A stretch of DNA of 64,000 nt, from assembly GCA_028683955.1 (NCBI GenBank), contig JAQUGR010000001.1, positions 248,001 to 312,000 of the forward strand. Direction: 5' to 3'. A program made the translations under genes and the position numbers. Source of the DNA: Bacillota bacterium (GTDB lineage: Bacteria; Bacillota; TC1). The notes beneath the pieces were generated by a model. The model did not search any database. It saw only the letters and a list, made by a program, of their open reading frames with translations, and had not been told where the DNA came from. This document shows positions 8,496-17,881 of this stretch, one piece after another; positions within the stretch are counted from its first letter, which is position 1; every line of letters begins with the position of its first letter.

Positions 8496-9758
8496 ATGTT
8501 TTACGATAGAACGAAAATTTATGTAAAAGCTGGTGACGGTGGAAATGGAATGGTATCTTTTAGAAGAGAAAAGTATGTTCCTGAAGGAGGGCCAAACGGT
8601 GGCGATGGTGGCAAAGGTGGTAATATATATATACAAGGTGATAATAATTTAACCACTATGATTGACTTTAAATATAAAAAAAATTATAAAGCCGATAAAG
8701 GTGATAATGGAAAAAGTAGTAATATGCATGGTAGAAATGCTTCAGATAGAATTATCAAAGTACCACTAGGTACAATGGTTAAAGATGAATTTAATGAAGT
8801 TATTGCCGACATAGTTGAAGATGGACAAAAACTCTTGGTTGCTCAAGGCGGGCATGGTGGCAGAGGTAACGCAAGATTTATGACTAATAAAAACAAAGAA
8901 CCAAAATTTGCAGAGAATGGGGCTCCTGGGGAAGAGTTGTGGCTGAACTTAGAATTAAAACTTATAGCAGATGTTGGTATTGCTGGATATCCTAATGCTG
9001 GTAAATCAACACTTATAAGTAGCGTATCTAAAGCAAGACCCAAGATTGCAAATTATCCATTTACAACCCTAGAACCACATTTGGGAGTTGTAGAGCTTGG
9101 AGATGATAGCTTTGTTTTAGCTGATATCCCAGGTTTAATAGATGGAGCTAGTCAGGGTGTAGGACTTGGTCATGACTTTTTAAAACACTTAGAAAGAACA
9201 AAATTAATCATACATCTTATAGACGGAGACAGTTTTGATAGATCTATTTATGAAGAATATAAAAATATAAATATGGAATTAAGTCTTTTTAATAAAGAAT
9301 TAAGAGATAAAAAACAAATTATTGCTATAAATAAAATAGATATACCTGGAGTAGAAGAAAGAGCTGATGAATTTATAGAAAAGATGAAATCAGAAGGCTA
9401 TACAGATGAAATATATAAAATTTCAGCAGCAGCTAGAATAGGTTTAGATCCATTAATGTATAAAACATTAGAATTGGTTAGAACTACTCAAAAACCTGCT
9501 ATTTTCAAAGAAGAACATAGAGTTGTAACTCTTAAAGAAAAACCTTTGAAAATTGAAATTATTGATGGAGGCTATGAAGTAACTGGCGATGATGTATTTA
9601 GGGTATTTAAAATGGCATATTTAGACAGTGATGAAGGTGTTATGCGATTCCATAGAGCTCTTGTTAGTATTGGAGTTGATGCACTTCTTAAAGAAAAAGG
9701 AATTGAAGATGGAGACACTGTAAGAATTTATGACACAGAGTTTGATTATGTAGTTTAA
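8496..9758 (+). CDS. obg: Obg/CgtA GTPase, 50S assembly and stress factor
   Basis: Essential GTPase that acts in late 50S maturation and responds to (p)ppGpp. 420 residues in the usual three parts: the glycine-rich Obg fold (about 1-158, with GGxGGxGGxG runs), the G domain (P-loop G164-YPNAGKST172, G3 DIPG, G4 NKID), and the C-terminal OCT domain present in Firmicutes Obg. SD AAGGAG precedes ATG 8496. It heads the conserved obg-yhbY-proB-proA-nadD-yqeK-rsfS cluster, in line with a role shared with YhbY and RsfS at the large subunit. Confidence 0.97.
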   Translation: MFYDRTKIYVKAGDGGNGMVSFRREKYVPEGGPNGGDGGKGGNIYIQGDNNLTTMIDFKYKKNYKADKGDNGKSSNMHGRNASDRIIKVPLGTMVKDEFNEVIADIVEDGQKLLVAQGGHGGRGNARFMTNKNKEPKFAENGAPGEELWLNLELKLIADVGIAGYPNAGKSTLISSVSKARPKIANYPFTTLEPHLGVVELGDDSFVLADIPGLIDGASQGVGLGHDFLKHLERTKLIIHLIDGDSFDRSIYEEYKNINMELSLFNKELRDKKQIIAINKIDIPGVEERADEFIEKMKSEGYTDEIYKISAAARIGLDPLMYKTLELVRTTQKPAIFKEEHRVVTLKEKPLKIEIIDGGYEVTGDDVFRVFKMAYLDSDEGVMRFHRALVSIGVDALLKEKGIEDGDTVRIYDTEFDYVV

Positions 9759-9795
9759 AAAATATATAATTATTGTTGAGAAACATGGAGGATAT

Positions 9796-10086
9796 ATGTT
9801 AACTGGAAAACAAAAAAGATACTTAAGAGGTTTAGCTAGTCTTTTAAATCCTGTAGCCATTGTAGGCAAGGAAGGATTTACACCTGAAGTGATGAAAGAG
9901 ATTAAAAAAGGCATAAAAGCCAATGAATTGATAAAAATTAAAATAGGCAAAAATTCACCTGATGAAAAATTAGAAATCAAAACTATGATTGAAGAAAATT
10001 TCAATGCTGAAATTGTACAAATAATTGGGCGAAGTATAGTCTTGTTTAAAAGTAAGGGTAAGGCAACAATATATAATTTACCATAG
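9796..10086 (+). CDS. yhbY: YhbY/CRM-domain RNA-binding protein
   Basis: 96-residue CRM-domain protein that binds pre-50S particles. The start LTGKQKRYLRGLASLLNPVAIVGKEGFTPEV and the motif IKIKIG, with GRSIVLFKSKGK at the end, match the family. SD GGAGGATAT lies before ATG 9796. It lies between obg and proB as in other Clostridia. The gene stops one base before the first possible proB ATG. Confidence 0.93.
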   Translation: MLTGKQKRYLRGLASLLNPVAIVGKEGFTPEVMKEIKKGIKANELIKIKIGKNSPDEKLEIKTMIEENFNAEIVQIIGRSIVLFKSKGKATIYNLP

Positions 10087-10096
10087 GATGTGTAAT

Positions 10097-11227
10097 ATGA
10101 AGATTGATTATGGACGTGAAATTAAAAGAGTAATAGTTAAGGTTGGAACCAGTACCTTGACCCATGAAAATGGAACTATTAATATTGAAAAAATGGAACA
10201 ATTAGTTAGAGGTGTGGCTGATATAAGCAATAAGGGATATGAGGTTATACTTGTATCTTCTGGTGCTGTAGGAGCCGGTGTAGGTAAACTTCATAAAAAG
10301 AAAAAACCTTCTACTCTACCTGAAAAACAAGCAGTAGCTGCCATAGGACAAGTGACTTTGATGCATCTTTACGAAAAGTTCTTTGGTGAATACAATAAAG
10401 TTGTTGGGCAAATATTACTTACAAAAGATGACTTAGTTAATAGGAAAAGAAATCTTAATGCTAAAAATACTCTTTTAGCTCTATTACAATTAGGCGCGAT
10501 TCCTATAATCAATGAAAATGATACAGTTGCAGTTGATGAAATAAAAGTTGGTGATAATGATAGGCTAGCTGCTTATGTATCAGCTTTGATTGATGCAGAT
10601 TTGTTAATAATTTTATCTGATATTGATGGTCTTTATACTACTAATCCAGCTACTTGTAAAGATGGAGTTTTAGTTGAGAAGGTAGAAAAGATTACCGCGG
10701 AAATTGAAAGTTATGCTGGTTGTGAAGGTTCATCATTTGGCACTGGTGGAATGATGACAAAAATTCAAGCAGCTAAAATTGGTACTGCAGCTGGAGTTTT
10801 TGTAGTTATAGGAAACGGAAATGAAAAAAATCTTATTTCAAATGTTGTCAAAGGTGATTTTAATGGAACTGTTTTTATACCACATAATAAAAAAATTCAT
10901 ACTAAGAAAAAATGGCTATTATTGTCATCAAAACCTAAAGGATCAGTCATTATTGATGATGGAGCTCAAGAGGCTTTGCTCAAAGACGGTAAAAGTTTAT
11001 TGCCAATAGGTATACTAGAAGTTGAGGGTATTTTCGAAGCCGATTCAGTTATTAGTATTAAAAATACTATGGGTAAAGAAATTGGAAGAGGAATATCATA
11101 TTATAACAATATCAATATTTTAAAAATCAAAGGTGTGAAAACTAAAGATTTAGCAAAAATACTTGGTATTGAATATGAATTTGATACTGTCATCCATAGA
11201 GACAATATGTCAGTAATAAATATGTAA
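10097..11227 (+). CDS. proB: Glutamate 5-kinase
   Basis: First step of proline synthesis: ATP plus glutamate to gamma-glutamyl phosphate, the substrate of ProA downstream. 376 residues from ATG 10097; the ATG at 10088 is also in frame but AGGA at 10085-10088 fits 10097 better. The amino-acid-kinase domain shows VKVGTSTLT, VSSGAVGAG, INENDTVAVDE, and GDNDRLAAYVSALIDADLL. The last 100 residues form a PUA domain (KGSVIIDDGAQEALL, IGRGISYYN). Proline feedback through the kinase domain is the family norm. Confidence 0.96.
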   Translation: MKIDYGREIKRVIVKVGTSTLTHENGTINIEKMEQLVRGVADISNKGYEVILVSSGAVGAGVGKLHKKKKPSTLPEKQAVAAIGQVTLMHLYEKFFGEYNKVVGQILLTKDDLVNRKRNLNAKNTLLALLQLGAIPIINENDTVAVDEIKVGDNDRLAAYVSALIDADLLIILSDIDGLYTTNPATCKDGVLVEKVEKITAEIESYAGCEGSSFGTGGMMTKIQAAKIGTAAGVFVVIGNGNEKNLISNVVKGDFNGTVFIPHNKKIHTKKKWLLLSSKPKGSVIIDDGAQEALLKDGKSLLPIGILEVEGIFEADSVISIKNTMGKEIGRGISYYNNINILKIKGVKTKDLAKILGIEYEFDTVIHRDNMSVINM

Positions 11228-11237
11228 GGAGAAAATC

Positions 11238-12488
11238 ATGTTAAAAGAAATTATTGAAGAACAATGTAAATTAGGAAAGAATGCTTCTTATGAATTAGCA
11301 TCGGTATCAATAAATATTAGAAATGAAGCTTTACATGAAATGGCTGATGCCTTAAGGAATAATGTAGATTTAATTTTGGCTGAAAACGCTCTTGATATGG
11401 AAAACGGTAAAGTAGATGGTCTTAGTCAATCTCTAATAGATAGACTTATGTTAAATGCTGATAGAATTGAAGCTATGGCTTGTGGGTTAGAATCTTTGTC
11501 AAAACTAGATGATCCTATTGGACAAACTAAGAGAATGTGGCAAAGACCAAATGGTTTAGAAATCGGTGCTATGTCTGTACCTTTAGGACTTATTGCAATG
11601 GTATATGAAGCTAGACCTAATGTAACAGTTGAAGCTGCTGGACTTTGTGTCAAAACAGGTAATGCGGTAATACTAAAAGGTAGTTCTACAGCATATAATT
11701 CAAATAAAATATTAGCAGCATTGCTTAATGAAGGTGCTTTAAAAGCAGGCTTACCAAGTTATGCTGTACAAATTATTGACTCAAAAGATCGAGAGTCTGT
11801 TAATGTTTTGATGAAGTTAAATAAATATGTCGATGTAATTATACCAAGAGGTGGAGCTGGTTTAATATCGAATGTTGTTAACAATTCAACTGTACCTGTT
11901 ATAGAAACAGGCATTGGTAATTGTCATGCATATGTTGATGATAAAGCGCAATTTTATATGGCTTTAGACATTATCGTTAATGGTAAGACCCAAAGACCAA
12001 GTGTTTGTAATTCTTTAGAAAAAGTATTAGTACACAAAGATATTGCAGAGGAGTTTCTTCCTTTATTGGAATTGAAATTAATTGAAAATACAGTTGAAAT
12101 AAGAGCTTGTGAAAATAGTATGAAAATTTTGAAAAGCGGATGGCCTATTACAGAAGAAGAGTTATATACAGAATATTTAGATTATATAATTGGGATAATA
12201 ATAGTTAATGATGTTAATGACGCTGTGAAACATATCAACAAATATGGTTCTAAACATTCTGAAGTTATTATTTCAGACAGTTATAAAAATGGTAAAATAT
12301 TCCAACAATTGATTGATTCAGCTTGTATTTATCATAATGCATCAACTAGGTTTTCAGATGGAGAAATGTTTGGATTTGGTGCAGAAATCGGTATTAGTAC
12401 ACAAAAAATGCATACAAGAGGACCTATGGGGTTAGAGGCTTTAACTAGTATTAAATATATTATCAATGGTGATGGTCAGGTAAGGTAA
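11238..12488 (+). CDS. proA: Gamma-glutamyl phosphate reductase
   Basis: NADPH-dependent reduction of gamma-glutamyl phosphate to glutamate semialdehyde, the second step of proline synthesis. 416 residues of the aldehyde dehydrogenase fold. Visible motifs are GLIAMVYEARPNVTVEAAGL, LKGSSTAYNSNKIL and the catalytic cysteine in QRPSVCNSLEK. C-terminal EIGISTQKMHTRGPMGLEALT is diagnostic. SD TAAGGAG precedes ATG 11238. The stop overlaps the nadD start in a TAATG. No proC was seen in the window. Confidence 0.96.
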   Translation: MLKEIIEEQCKLGKNASYELASVSINIRNEALHEMADALRNNVDLILAENALDMENGKVDGLSQSLIDRLMLNADRIEAMACGLESLSKLDDPIGQTKRMWQRPNGLEIGAMSVPLGLIAMVYEARPNVTVEAAGLCVKTGNAVILKGSSTAYNSNKILAALLNEGALKAGLPSYAVQIIDSKDRESVNVLMKLNKYVDVIIPRGGAGLISNVVNNSTVPVIETGIGNCHAYVDDKAQFYMALDIIVNGKTQRPSVCNSLEKVLVHKDIAEEFLPLLELKLIENTVEIRACENSMKILKSGWPITEEELYTEYLDYIIGIIIVNDVNDAVKHINKYGSKHSEVIISDSYKNGKIFQQLIDSACIYHNASTRFSDGEMFGFGAEIGISTQKMHTRGPMGLEALTSIKYIINGDGQVR

Positions 12489-13075
12489 TGAAAAAAATAG
12501 GTTTATTAGGTGGGACATTCAACCCTATTCATAATGGCCATTTGCAGCTTGCTGAAGGGGCACTTAAGCTATTTAAACTTGATTTGGTATATTTTATACC
12601 AACAGGGGAATCATATCATAAGGAAGTCCAATATATACCAAGAGATGAAGATAGACTGAAAATGTTGGAATTAGCAATTGAAGATAATCCTAAATTAATG
12701 ATAGCAAAATGTGATATTAATAGAAATGGTCCAACATATACTACTGACACTATAAAAGATATGCAAAATTTAGAACCAAATGCTGAATTTTATTGGGTGA
12801 TGGGGACAGATTCTTTTGTTGACATTCTAAATTGGAAAGATTTAGATGAAATTAGAAAATCGGTTACTTTCTTAGTAGCCTTAAGGCATGGTGATAGTAA
12901 AAGATTTGTAAGTAATTTTAGAGAAACTCTTCCATTTCATGTAAATGAAAAAGTAATTTTATTTGAGTGGCCAATACAAAACATAAGTTCAAATGAGATT
13001 AGAAATAATATGATGAATAAAAAATATTTACCTAAAAGTGTCTATAAATATATAATGTCAAAAGGATTATACTAA
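12488..13075 (+). CDS. nadD: Nicotinate mononucleotide adenylyltransferase
   Basis: Makes deamido-NAD from nicotinate mononucleotide and ATP. 195 residues with the nucleotidyltransferase motif GGTFNPIHNGHL at the N-terminus and the C-terminal ISSNEIRNNM, a variant of ISSTxIR. The WVMGTDSF segment is typical of NadD. Its start and stop are both shared with neighbours in TAATG overlaps, so its expression is coupled to proA and yqeK. Confidence 0.95.
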   Translation: MKKIGLLGGTFNPIHNGHLQLAEGALKLFKLDLVYFIPTGESYHKEVQYIPRDEDRLKMLELAIEDNPKLMIAKCDINRNGPTYTTDTIKDMQNLEPNAEFYWVMGTDSFVDILNWKDLDEIRKSVTFLVALRHGDSKRFVSNFRETLPFHVNEKVILFEWPIQNISSNEIRNNMMNKKYLPKSVYKYIMSKGLY

Positions 13076-13674
13076 TGAATAAATTAGAAAAAATCTTAGG
13101 TGAAATTAAAAAAGATTATAAAGTTTTGCTTGATAATATGAAATTATCTGAAAAAAGGATTACACATATTGATGGTTGTGTAGAAATGGCATATACACTA
13201 GCAGGCAAGTATGGCATTAATCAATACAAAGCAGTTCTAGCTGCTTTAATGCATGATTATTTTAGAGAAGTGGATAATACAGATATCGTTGATATGGCTA
13301 AAAGTTTAAACATTAAGCTGAGTGAATTTGAGTTGCAATATCCTAGAGTCCTTCATGGAAAAGTGGCTGCAAAATATTTTTCTATTAAGGGTTATATAAA
13401 AGATTCAGATATCTTAGAAGCAATAAAGTATCATACATTGGGAGAAGCTAATATTAGTGATCTAGCAAAATTGATTTTTATTGTAGATGCAGTGGAAATA
13501 AATAGAAAATACTTAGGTGTCGAAGAGTTAAGAAATGATATTGAAAATATAAATTTAAATGAAGCTTATATATTAATATTGAAAAGAACAATAATTGATA
13601 TGATAATAAAAAATAAGGTTTTAGCTCCTGCCACAATTGGAGCATATAATTATATGATGGAGGTTAGTTTATGA
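13075..13674 (+). CDS. yqeK: YqeK-type HD-domain diadenosine tetraphosphatase
   Basis: HD-domain hydrolase that splits Ap4A symmetrically in relatives. 199 residues. Metal ligands are visible: HIDGCVEMAY, ALMHDYFRE (the HD pair), LHGKVAAKYF, KYHTLGE and a C-terminal DAVEINRKYLGVEELR. Its place between nadD and rsfS is conserved in Firmicutes. The start overlaps nadD in TAATG, and the stop overlaps rsfS in ATGA. A LytR-type gene often found between yqeK and rsfS is absent. Confidence 0.9.
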   Translation: MNKLEKILGEIKKDYKVLLDNMKLSEKRITHIDGCVEMAYTLAGKYGINQYKAVLAALMHDYFREVDNTDIVDMAKSLNIKLSEFELQYPRVLHGKVAAKYFSIKGYIKDSDILEAIKYHTLGEANISDLAKLIFIVDAVEINRKYLGVEELRNDIENINLNEAYILILKRTIIDMIIKNKVLAPATIGAYNYMMEVSL

Positions 13675-13994
13675 CAGGTTATGAAAAAAGTATAATAGTT
13701 GAAAATGTATTAAATGATAAGAAAGCTATAGATGTTAAAATTGTTGATTTAGCTGGGATTAGTATTATTGCAGATTGTTTTGTAATCGCTACAGGTATGA
13801 ATAAAAAACATATTGAAACATTAGCGGATTACTGTGAAGATGCTTTAGAAGAAAAAGGCGAAAAAAAATTACGTAGAGAAAAATCCAATGATTGGGTTTT
13901 AATTGATTTTGGTGATCTTATCATACATATATTTGATGAAGAATCAAGAAAAAAATACAGCTTGGAAGATCTTTGGTCTGGAAATTTAAAATAG
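13671..13994 (+). CDS. rsfS: Ribosomal silencing factor RsfS
   Basis: Binds L14 on the free 50S subunit and blocks joining with 30S, lowering translation in starvation. 107 residues with ADCFVIATGMNKKHIETLADYCEDALEEKG and the C-terminal WVLIDFGDLIIHIFDEESRKKYSLEDLW, both typical of the family. SD TGGAGG (13658-13663) lies within yqeK and the ATGA overlap implies coupling. It ends the obg-rsfS cluster; the strong 14021-14058 hairpin follows. Confidence 0.95.
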   Translation: MTGYEKSIIVENVLNDKKAIDVKIVDLAGISIIADCFVIATGMNKKHIETLADYCEDALEEKGEKKLRREKSNDWVLIDFGDLIIHIFDEESRKKYSLEDLWSGNLK

Positions 13995-14020
13995 TAAAAA
14001 AATAATAAATATTAAGTAGA

Positions 14021-14058
14021 AAAACCTCCTTTGTTTAATAATAAACAAAGGAGGTTTT
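14021..14058 (+). promoter_or_regulatory. 17-bp hairpin holding the comEA ribosome binding site
   Basis: Perfect 17-bp inverted repeat: 14021-14037 pairs with 14042-14058 around the loop ATAA. The 3' arm contains the AAGGAGG that serves ATG 14062, so the folded RNA hides the start site of comEA. The arm ends in TTTT, so the same element can act as a weak intrinsic terminator for the rsfS transcript. No internal promoter is obvious. Confidence 0.8.
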
Positions 14059-14061
14059 ATA

Positions 14062-14643
14062 ATGAATCAATTCTTAGCTTTAGAAAAAAAGTACCAGAAA
14101 ATATGTGTTTTTATTGTGGTGATTTTTATTATTTCTTGTGGATATTATATTGGAGTTTTAACCAAAAAAAATATATTTAAAAGTACTACTAAATCAGAAA
14201 TTATTTCTACTGAAAGTAATAAAGCAATTAGTGAAAAACAAAAAGTAACTATAAATATAAAAGGTGCAGTGAAAAGCCCTGGTATTTATGAGTTTACTGA
14301 AGAAAATAGAGTTAACGATGCAGTAAAAAAGGCTATCCCCTTAGACAATGCCGATTTGGAACCCTTAAATTTAGCGATGTTTTTAAAAGATGAACAAGAT
14401 ATATATATACCATATCTAGATGAAAATGGTGGGTCAAATGAAAAAGAGGATAATCTTGTTAGCATTAATAATGCTAGTCAAAATGAGCTGGAAATGGTAC
14501 CTGGCATAGGACCGGTAATGGCTAAAAACATTATAAATCAAAGAAAGATAATCGGTCGTTTCCAAAACATAGATGATCTTATGAATATTTCGGGGATTGG
14601 CGAAAAGACATTGGAAAAAATGCGAGCCTATATTAAATTATAA
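14062..14643 (+). CDS. comEA: Competence protein ComEA (membrane-anchored DNA receptor)
   Basis: Binds double-stranded DNA outside the membrane and hands it to the ComEC channel. 193 residues: an N-terminal membrane anchor (about 15-35), a linker, an SLBB domain (INIKGAVKSPGIYEF, about 68-125), and a C-terminal pair of helix-hairpin-helix motifs (SINNASQNELEMVPGIG, GIGEKTLEKMRAYI). The order is the standard ComEA layout. Translation is probably limited by the hairpin that covers the SD. Start and stop overlap directly with comEC in TAATG. Whether the organism is naturally competent cannot be judged here. Confidence 0.94.
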   Translation: MNQFLALEKKYQKICVFIVVIFIISCGYYIGVLTKKNIFKSTTKSEIISTESNKAISEKQKVTINIKGAVKSPGIYEFTEENRVNDAVKKAIPLDNADLEPLNLAMFLKDEQDIYIPYLDENGGSNEKEDNLVSINNASQNELEMVPGIGPVMAKNIINQRKIIGRFQNIDDLMNISGIGEKTLEKMRAYIKL

Positions 14644-16877
14644 TGGAGGAAAAAGAAAATTCTATAATATTGATATTAATATTTATATCAGGGCTAATTT
14701 TAAGTATGAAAGGTTTAAGTCTTTTCAATATATCTTTGCTCATAGTATTTGTCGTATATTTGACAAAAAAATGTAACTTGTTGGAAATTACTGAGAAAAA
14801 TTTTATATGGACTATATTCTTATTATGTGTGATTTTTATTTTAGGTTTTTGTAGAGGTTATATATTTGAACAAAACTATATAAGTAGTATTAATATAGAT
14901 TCATATTATGATAATAATGCTATAGTAAAGAAGGTTTATGATCAAGAATCATATATAGTTAAATTATCAGTTGATCCAGAAAGTTTAGTGATAGTAAAAA
15001 CTAGTCAGAAGTTGTTACCCGGTATGGTTATCGACCTTAAATGTTTTTTAGACATACCCAATGATTCTTTAAATAGTGGCGGGTTTTCTTATAAAAATTA
15101 TCTCAAATATAAAATGATTAAATTTACTACTAAAGCTAAAAATATAATTGTTATTAGACAAGTTAAAAATTTTGATTATTACTTATATAAATATCAAGAA
15201 TATTATTTGAAACAGCTAAAACCATATTTAGGTAATAAAATAAGATTTATAGAAAGTATTTTTTTGGGAAATAGTAAAAAAATGAATGAGGCTGAGATTG
15301 GTACATGGCGTAATATGGGAATATTACATTTGCAAGCTGTATCTGGTTCACAAATTGGTGCCGCTCTAGATATACTTATGTTTATTTTTATATTAACTCC
15401 TAGAAAGGGTTTATCTAAATACATTATTTTTTCAATTCCATTGATATTTTATGGATTTATAACTAATAGTCCTTCAATATGGCGGGTTATTATATATTTA
15501 ATAATTATTAAAATTTTAGAAATTAATAATAAAGGGCATTTTGAAATGTTGTCATTGATGTTATCTTTATTTATATTATTAATGATAAATCCGGGGATGC
15601 TATTTCAAATATCTTTACAACTATCTTATGTTATTACAACTAGTTTATTACTATTCAATGATTATATTAATAAAGTTAAAAATAAAATATATAAAATAAT
15701 TTTGGTTGGTGTTTTAAGTATTCTTTTTAGTTGGCCGATATTAATATATTATTTTCAAGAAATATCTTTATTGAGTGTCATATTTACTCCTTTGTTTGCT
15801 CCATTTATTCAGATTATTATCTTTATCAGTTGTATTTTTTTACTATTTCCGTATTTAATTATTTTTCTAAAACCTCTAGTATATATTTTGAATCAATTAT
15901 TGTTATTTTTGGAGTTAGTGACTAAATTTTTTAGCAACTTCGATTTACCAATATTAAGGGGAAGAGTATATAGTATATTCACAGTCATATTTTTTTATAT
16001 AATGATTATATTTTGGAACAATAATATATATAAAAAGTATTATAGAAAAATATTAGTTTGTATTTTTATTATAATCATGACTTGGAATATTTTTGGTGTA
16101 AATTTTACAAAAGAGCATGTTTTGGTAACTTTTATTAATGTAGGTCAAGGTGATTGTATATTGATAGAGTGTAAAGAGTTAGATAAAACAATTTTAATTG
16201 ATGGAGGACTTAAAAATGAATACTTAGATATGGGAAAGAGTGAAGTAATACCTTTTCTAAAACGCAAGGGTATTTTTAAAATTGATTATTTAATTAGTAC
16301 TCATAATGATAATGATCATAGAGGTGGGTTAGAATCTGTTCTTGAGTCTTATGACGTTATTAATATATTGATACCATATAATCGACGTGCAGAATACACA
16401 GATTGGATTTCTACATATGGCAGTAAAGTTCAAGAAATAAATGAAGGTTATAAAATAGTATTAGGTAATATAACTATTGATATAATAAATCCTCTGAAAG
16501 TGGAAAATGACTTGGATAGTAATGCTTCATCAATAGTCTTGAGTCTTACCTATGGGAAATCAAATATACTACTCACAGCAGATTGTGATATTGATGTTCT
16601 AGACAGACTTCTTAAAGAAGGACGAAATTTTGATGTTATTAAAGCCCCTCATCATGGCAGTAAAAATTCATATAGGGAAAATATTTATGATCAGTTGAAA
16701 ACAAAGTGTGTTATATTTTCAGTTGGTAAAAATTTGTATGGACATCCTAGTAAAGATATTATTAATGATTTAGTATTAAGTAATATTGATTATTTTAGGA
16801 CTGATTACAATAAAGATATTGCTATTAAGTTAAAAAGTAATGAGATAGAGATTAATGATAGAAAATATATAGATTGA
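14643..16877 (+). CDS. comEC: DNA uptake channel ComEC/Rec2
   Basis: Forms the membrane pore that takes up one DNA strand. 744 residues: N-terminal membrane helices, an OB-like extracellular part, the Competence domain (GILHLQAVSGSQIGAALD region and several membrane segments to about residue 480), and a C-terminal metallo-beta-lactamase-like domain (VTFINVGQGDCILIE, STHNDNDHRGGLES with the HxxxDH-like pattern, IKAPHHGSKNSY). Length and order are complete, so the gene is probably functional. It shares TAATG with comEA and is followed by holA after 34 bases. Confidence 0.95.
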   Translation: MEEKENSIILILIFISGLILSMKGLSLFNISLLIVFVVYLTKKCNLLEITEKNFIWTIFLLCVIFILGFCRGYIFEQNYISSINIDSYYDNNAIVKKVYDQESYIVKLSVDPESLVIVKTSQKLLPGMVIDLKCFLDIPNDSLNSGGFSYKNYLKYKMIKFTTKAKNIIVIRQVKNFDYYLYKYQEYYLKQLKPYLGNKIRFIESIFLGNSKKMNEAEIGTWRNMGILHLQAVSGSQIGAALDILMFIFILTPRKGLSKYIIFSIPLIFYGFITNSPSIWRVIIYLIIIKILEINNKGHFEMLSLMLSLFILLMINPGMLFQISLQLSYVITTSLLLFNDYINKVKNKIYKIILVGVLSILFSWPILIYYFQEISLLSVIFTPLFAPFIQIIIFISCIFLLFPYLIIFLKPLVYILNQLLLFLELVTKFFSNFDLPILRGRVYSIFTVIFFYIMIIFWNNNIYKKYYRKILVCIFIIIMTWNIFGVNFTKEHVLVTFINVGQGDCILIECKELDKTILIDGGLKNEYLDMGKSEVIPFLKRKGIFKIDYLISTHNDNDHRGGLESVLESYDVINILIPYNRRAEYTDWISTYGSKVQEINEGYKIVLGNITIDIINPLKVENDLDSNASSIVLSLTYGKSNILLTADCDIDVLDRLLKEGRNFDVIKAPHHGSKNSYRENIYDQLKTKCVIFSVGKNLYGHPSKDIINDLVLSNIDYFRTDYNKDIAIKLKSNEIEINDRKYID

Positions 16878-16911
16878 TTGATATAATAGAGCAAGATAAG
16901 AGAGGTGTTAA

Positions 16912-17844
16912 ATGCAAAAAGATTTACCTATTATGATTTATTATGGTGAGAATGAATATGAATTAAATAATAGCATCAATAATCTAATGATTGAAACAGG
17001 TTACGCCTTAAAGGAAATTAATGATGGATTAGATTTTCAGGATTTAATTGATATTTTAAATACACCATCACTTTTTGAAGGGAATTTAATTTATAAAATA
17101 ACAAATGATAGCATTTTAAATGATGATAGAAATTTTGATGTTATCAAAGAATATTTAGCTAGTCCATCTCCCTTTTCGAAAGGAGTAATAATAGCTAAAA
17201 AAATTGATTTCAGAAAAAAAGCGCCAAAGTTTTTTAAAGAAAATAAAATGATGACAGAATTTCCTTTAAGAAAAGGTGGGGATCTTAGAAGGTGGGTTAA
17301 AGAATTCTTATGGCATCATGGATATAATATAACTGAAGACGCTGTAGCTTATTTAATTGAAGTAGTTGGTGAAAATCAAATAATGATTGAAAATGAAATG
17401 AAAAAAATATTTATATATGAACCTGATCATAAAAATCTTGTCATAAAAGATCTTGATATATTAATTACCAATAATTTTCAAAGTAATATTTTTAATTTAC
17501 TGGATAACATGTTTACTGACCGAGGGAAAATGATTTCTGCTCTTGAAAATTTATTTAAACTAAAGGAACCAATTATTTTGATTATTTATATGATTATTAG
17601 AGATCTTAGGTTGATTGTCCAAATGAAATGGTATTTAAAAGAAAAATATAATGATGACAAAATTGCGAGTTTGTTAAAAATGCATCCTTATGTTGCTAAG
17701 AAAAAAATTGCATTAGCAAGAAAGTTATCTTTTGCAGAAGTATTCAAATATTTGCAATTGTTTTATGATATTGAAGAAAAGATAAAGTCTGGCAGAGGAG
17801 AAGGAAAGCTATTACTTAAGAGTACACTATTATCGATTAAATAA
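16912..17844 (+). CDS. holA: DNA polymerase III delta subunit (clamp loader)
   Basis: Opens the sliding clamp during its loading. 310 residues with family features: an N-terminal MIYYGENEYELNNSI start, a middle MTEFPLRKGGDLRRWVKEF segment, the conserved AVAYLIEVVGENQIMIENEMKKI helix, and the C-terminal KSGRGEGKLLLKSTLLSI. The SD GAGAGGTG precedes ATG 16912. The comEA-comEC-holA-(rpsT) neighbourhood is a common Firmicutes arrangement. The gene ends at a terminator shared with convergent rpsT. Confidence 0.93.
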   Translation: MQKDLPIMIYYGENEYELNNSINNLMIETGYALKEINDGLDFQDLIDILNTPSLFEGNLIYKITNDSILNDDRNFDVIKEYLASPSPFSKGVIIAKKIDFRKKAPKFFKENKMMTEFPLRKGGDLRRWVKEFLWHHGYNITEDAVAYLIEVVGENQIMIENEMKKIFIYEPDHKNLVIKDLDILITNNFQSNIFNLLDNMFTDRGKMISALENLFKLKEPIILIIYMIIRDLRLIVQMKWYLKEKYNDDKIASLLKMHPYVAKKKIALARKLSFAEVFKYLQLFYDIEEKIKSGRGEGKLLLKSTLLSIK

Positions 17845-17850
17845 AAAAAA

Positions 17851-17873
17851 GCCTTCTATAAAGAAGGCTTTTT
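17851..17873. terminator. Bidirectional terminator between holA and rpsT
   Basis: GCCTTCT (17851-17857) pairs with AGAAGGC (17862-17868), flanked by A8 on one side and T5 on the other. It can therefore stop holA on the plus strand and rpsT on the minus strand. Confidence 0.88.
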
Positions 17874-17881
17874 ACTATTTG

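Noticed and set aside
9621-10004. Antisense frame of 127 codons over the obg end and yhbY
   Set aside because: No SD or recognisable protein motif; both overlapped genes are conserved and complete.
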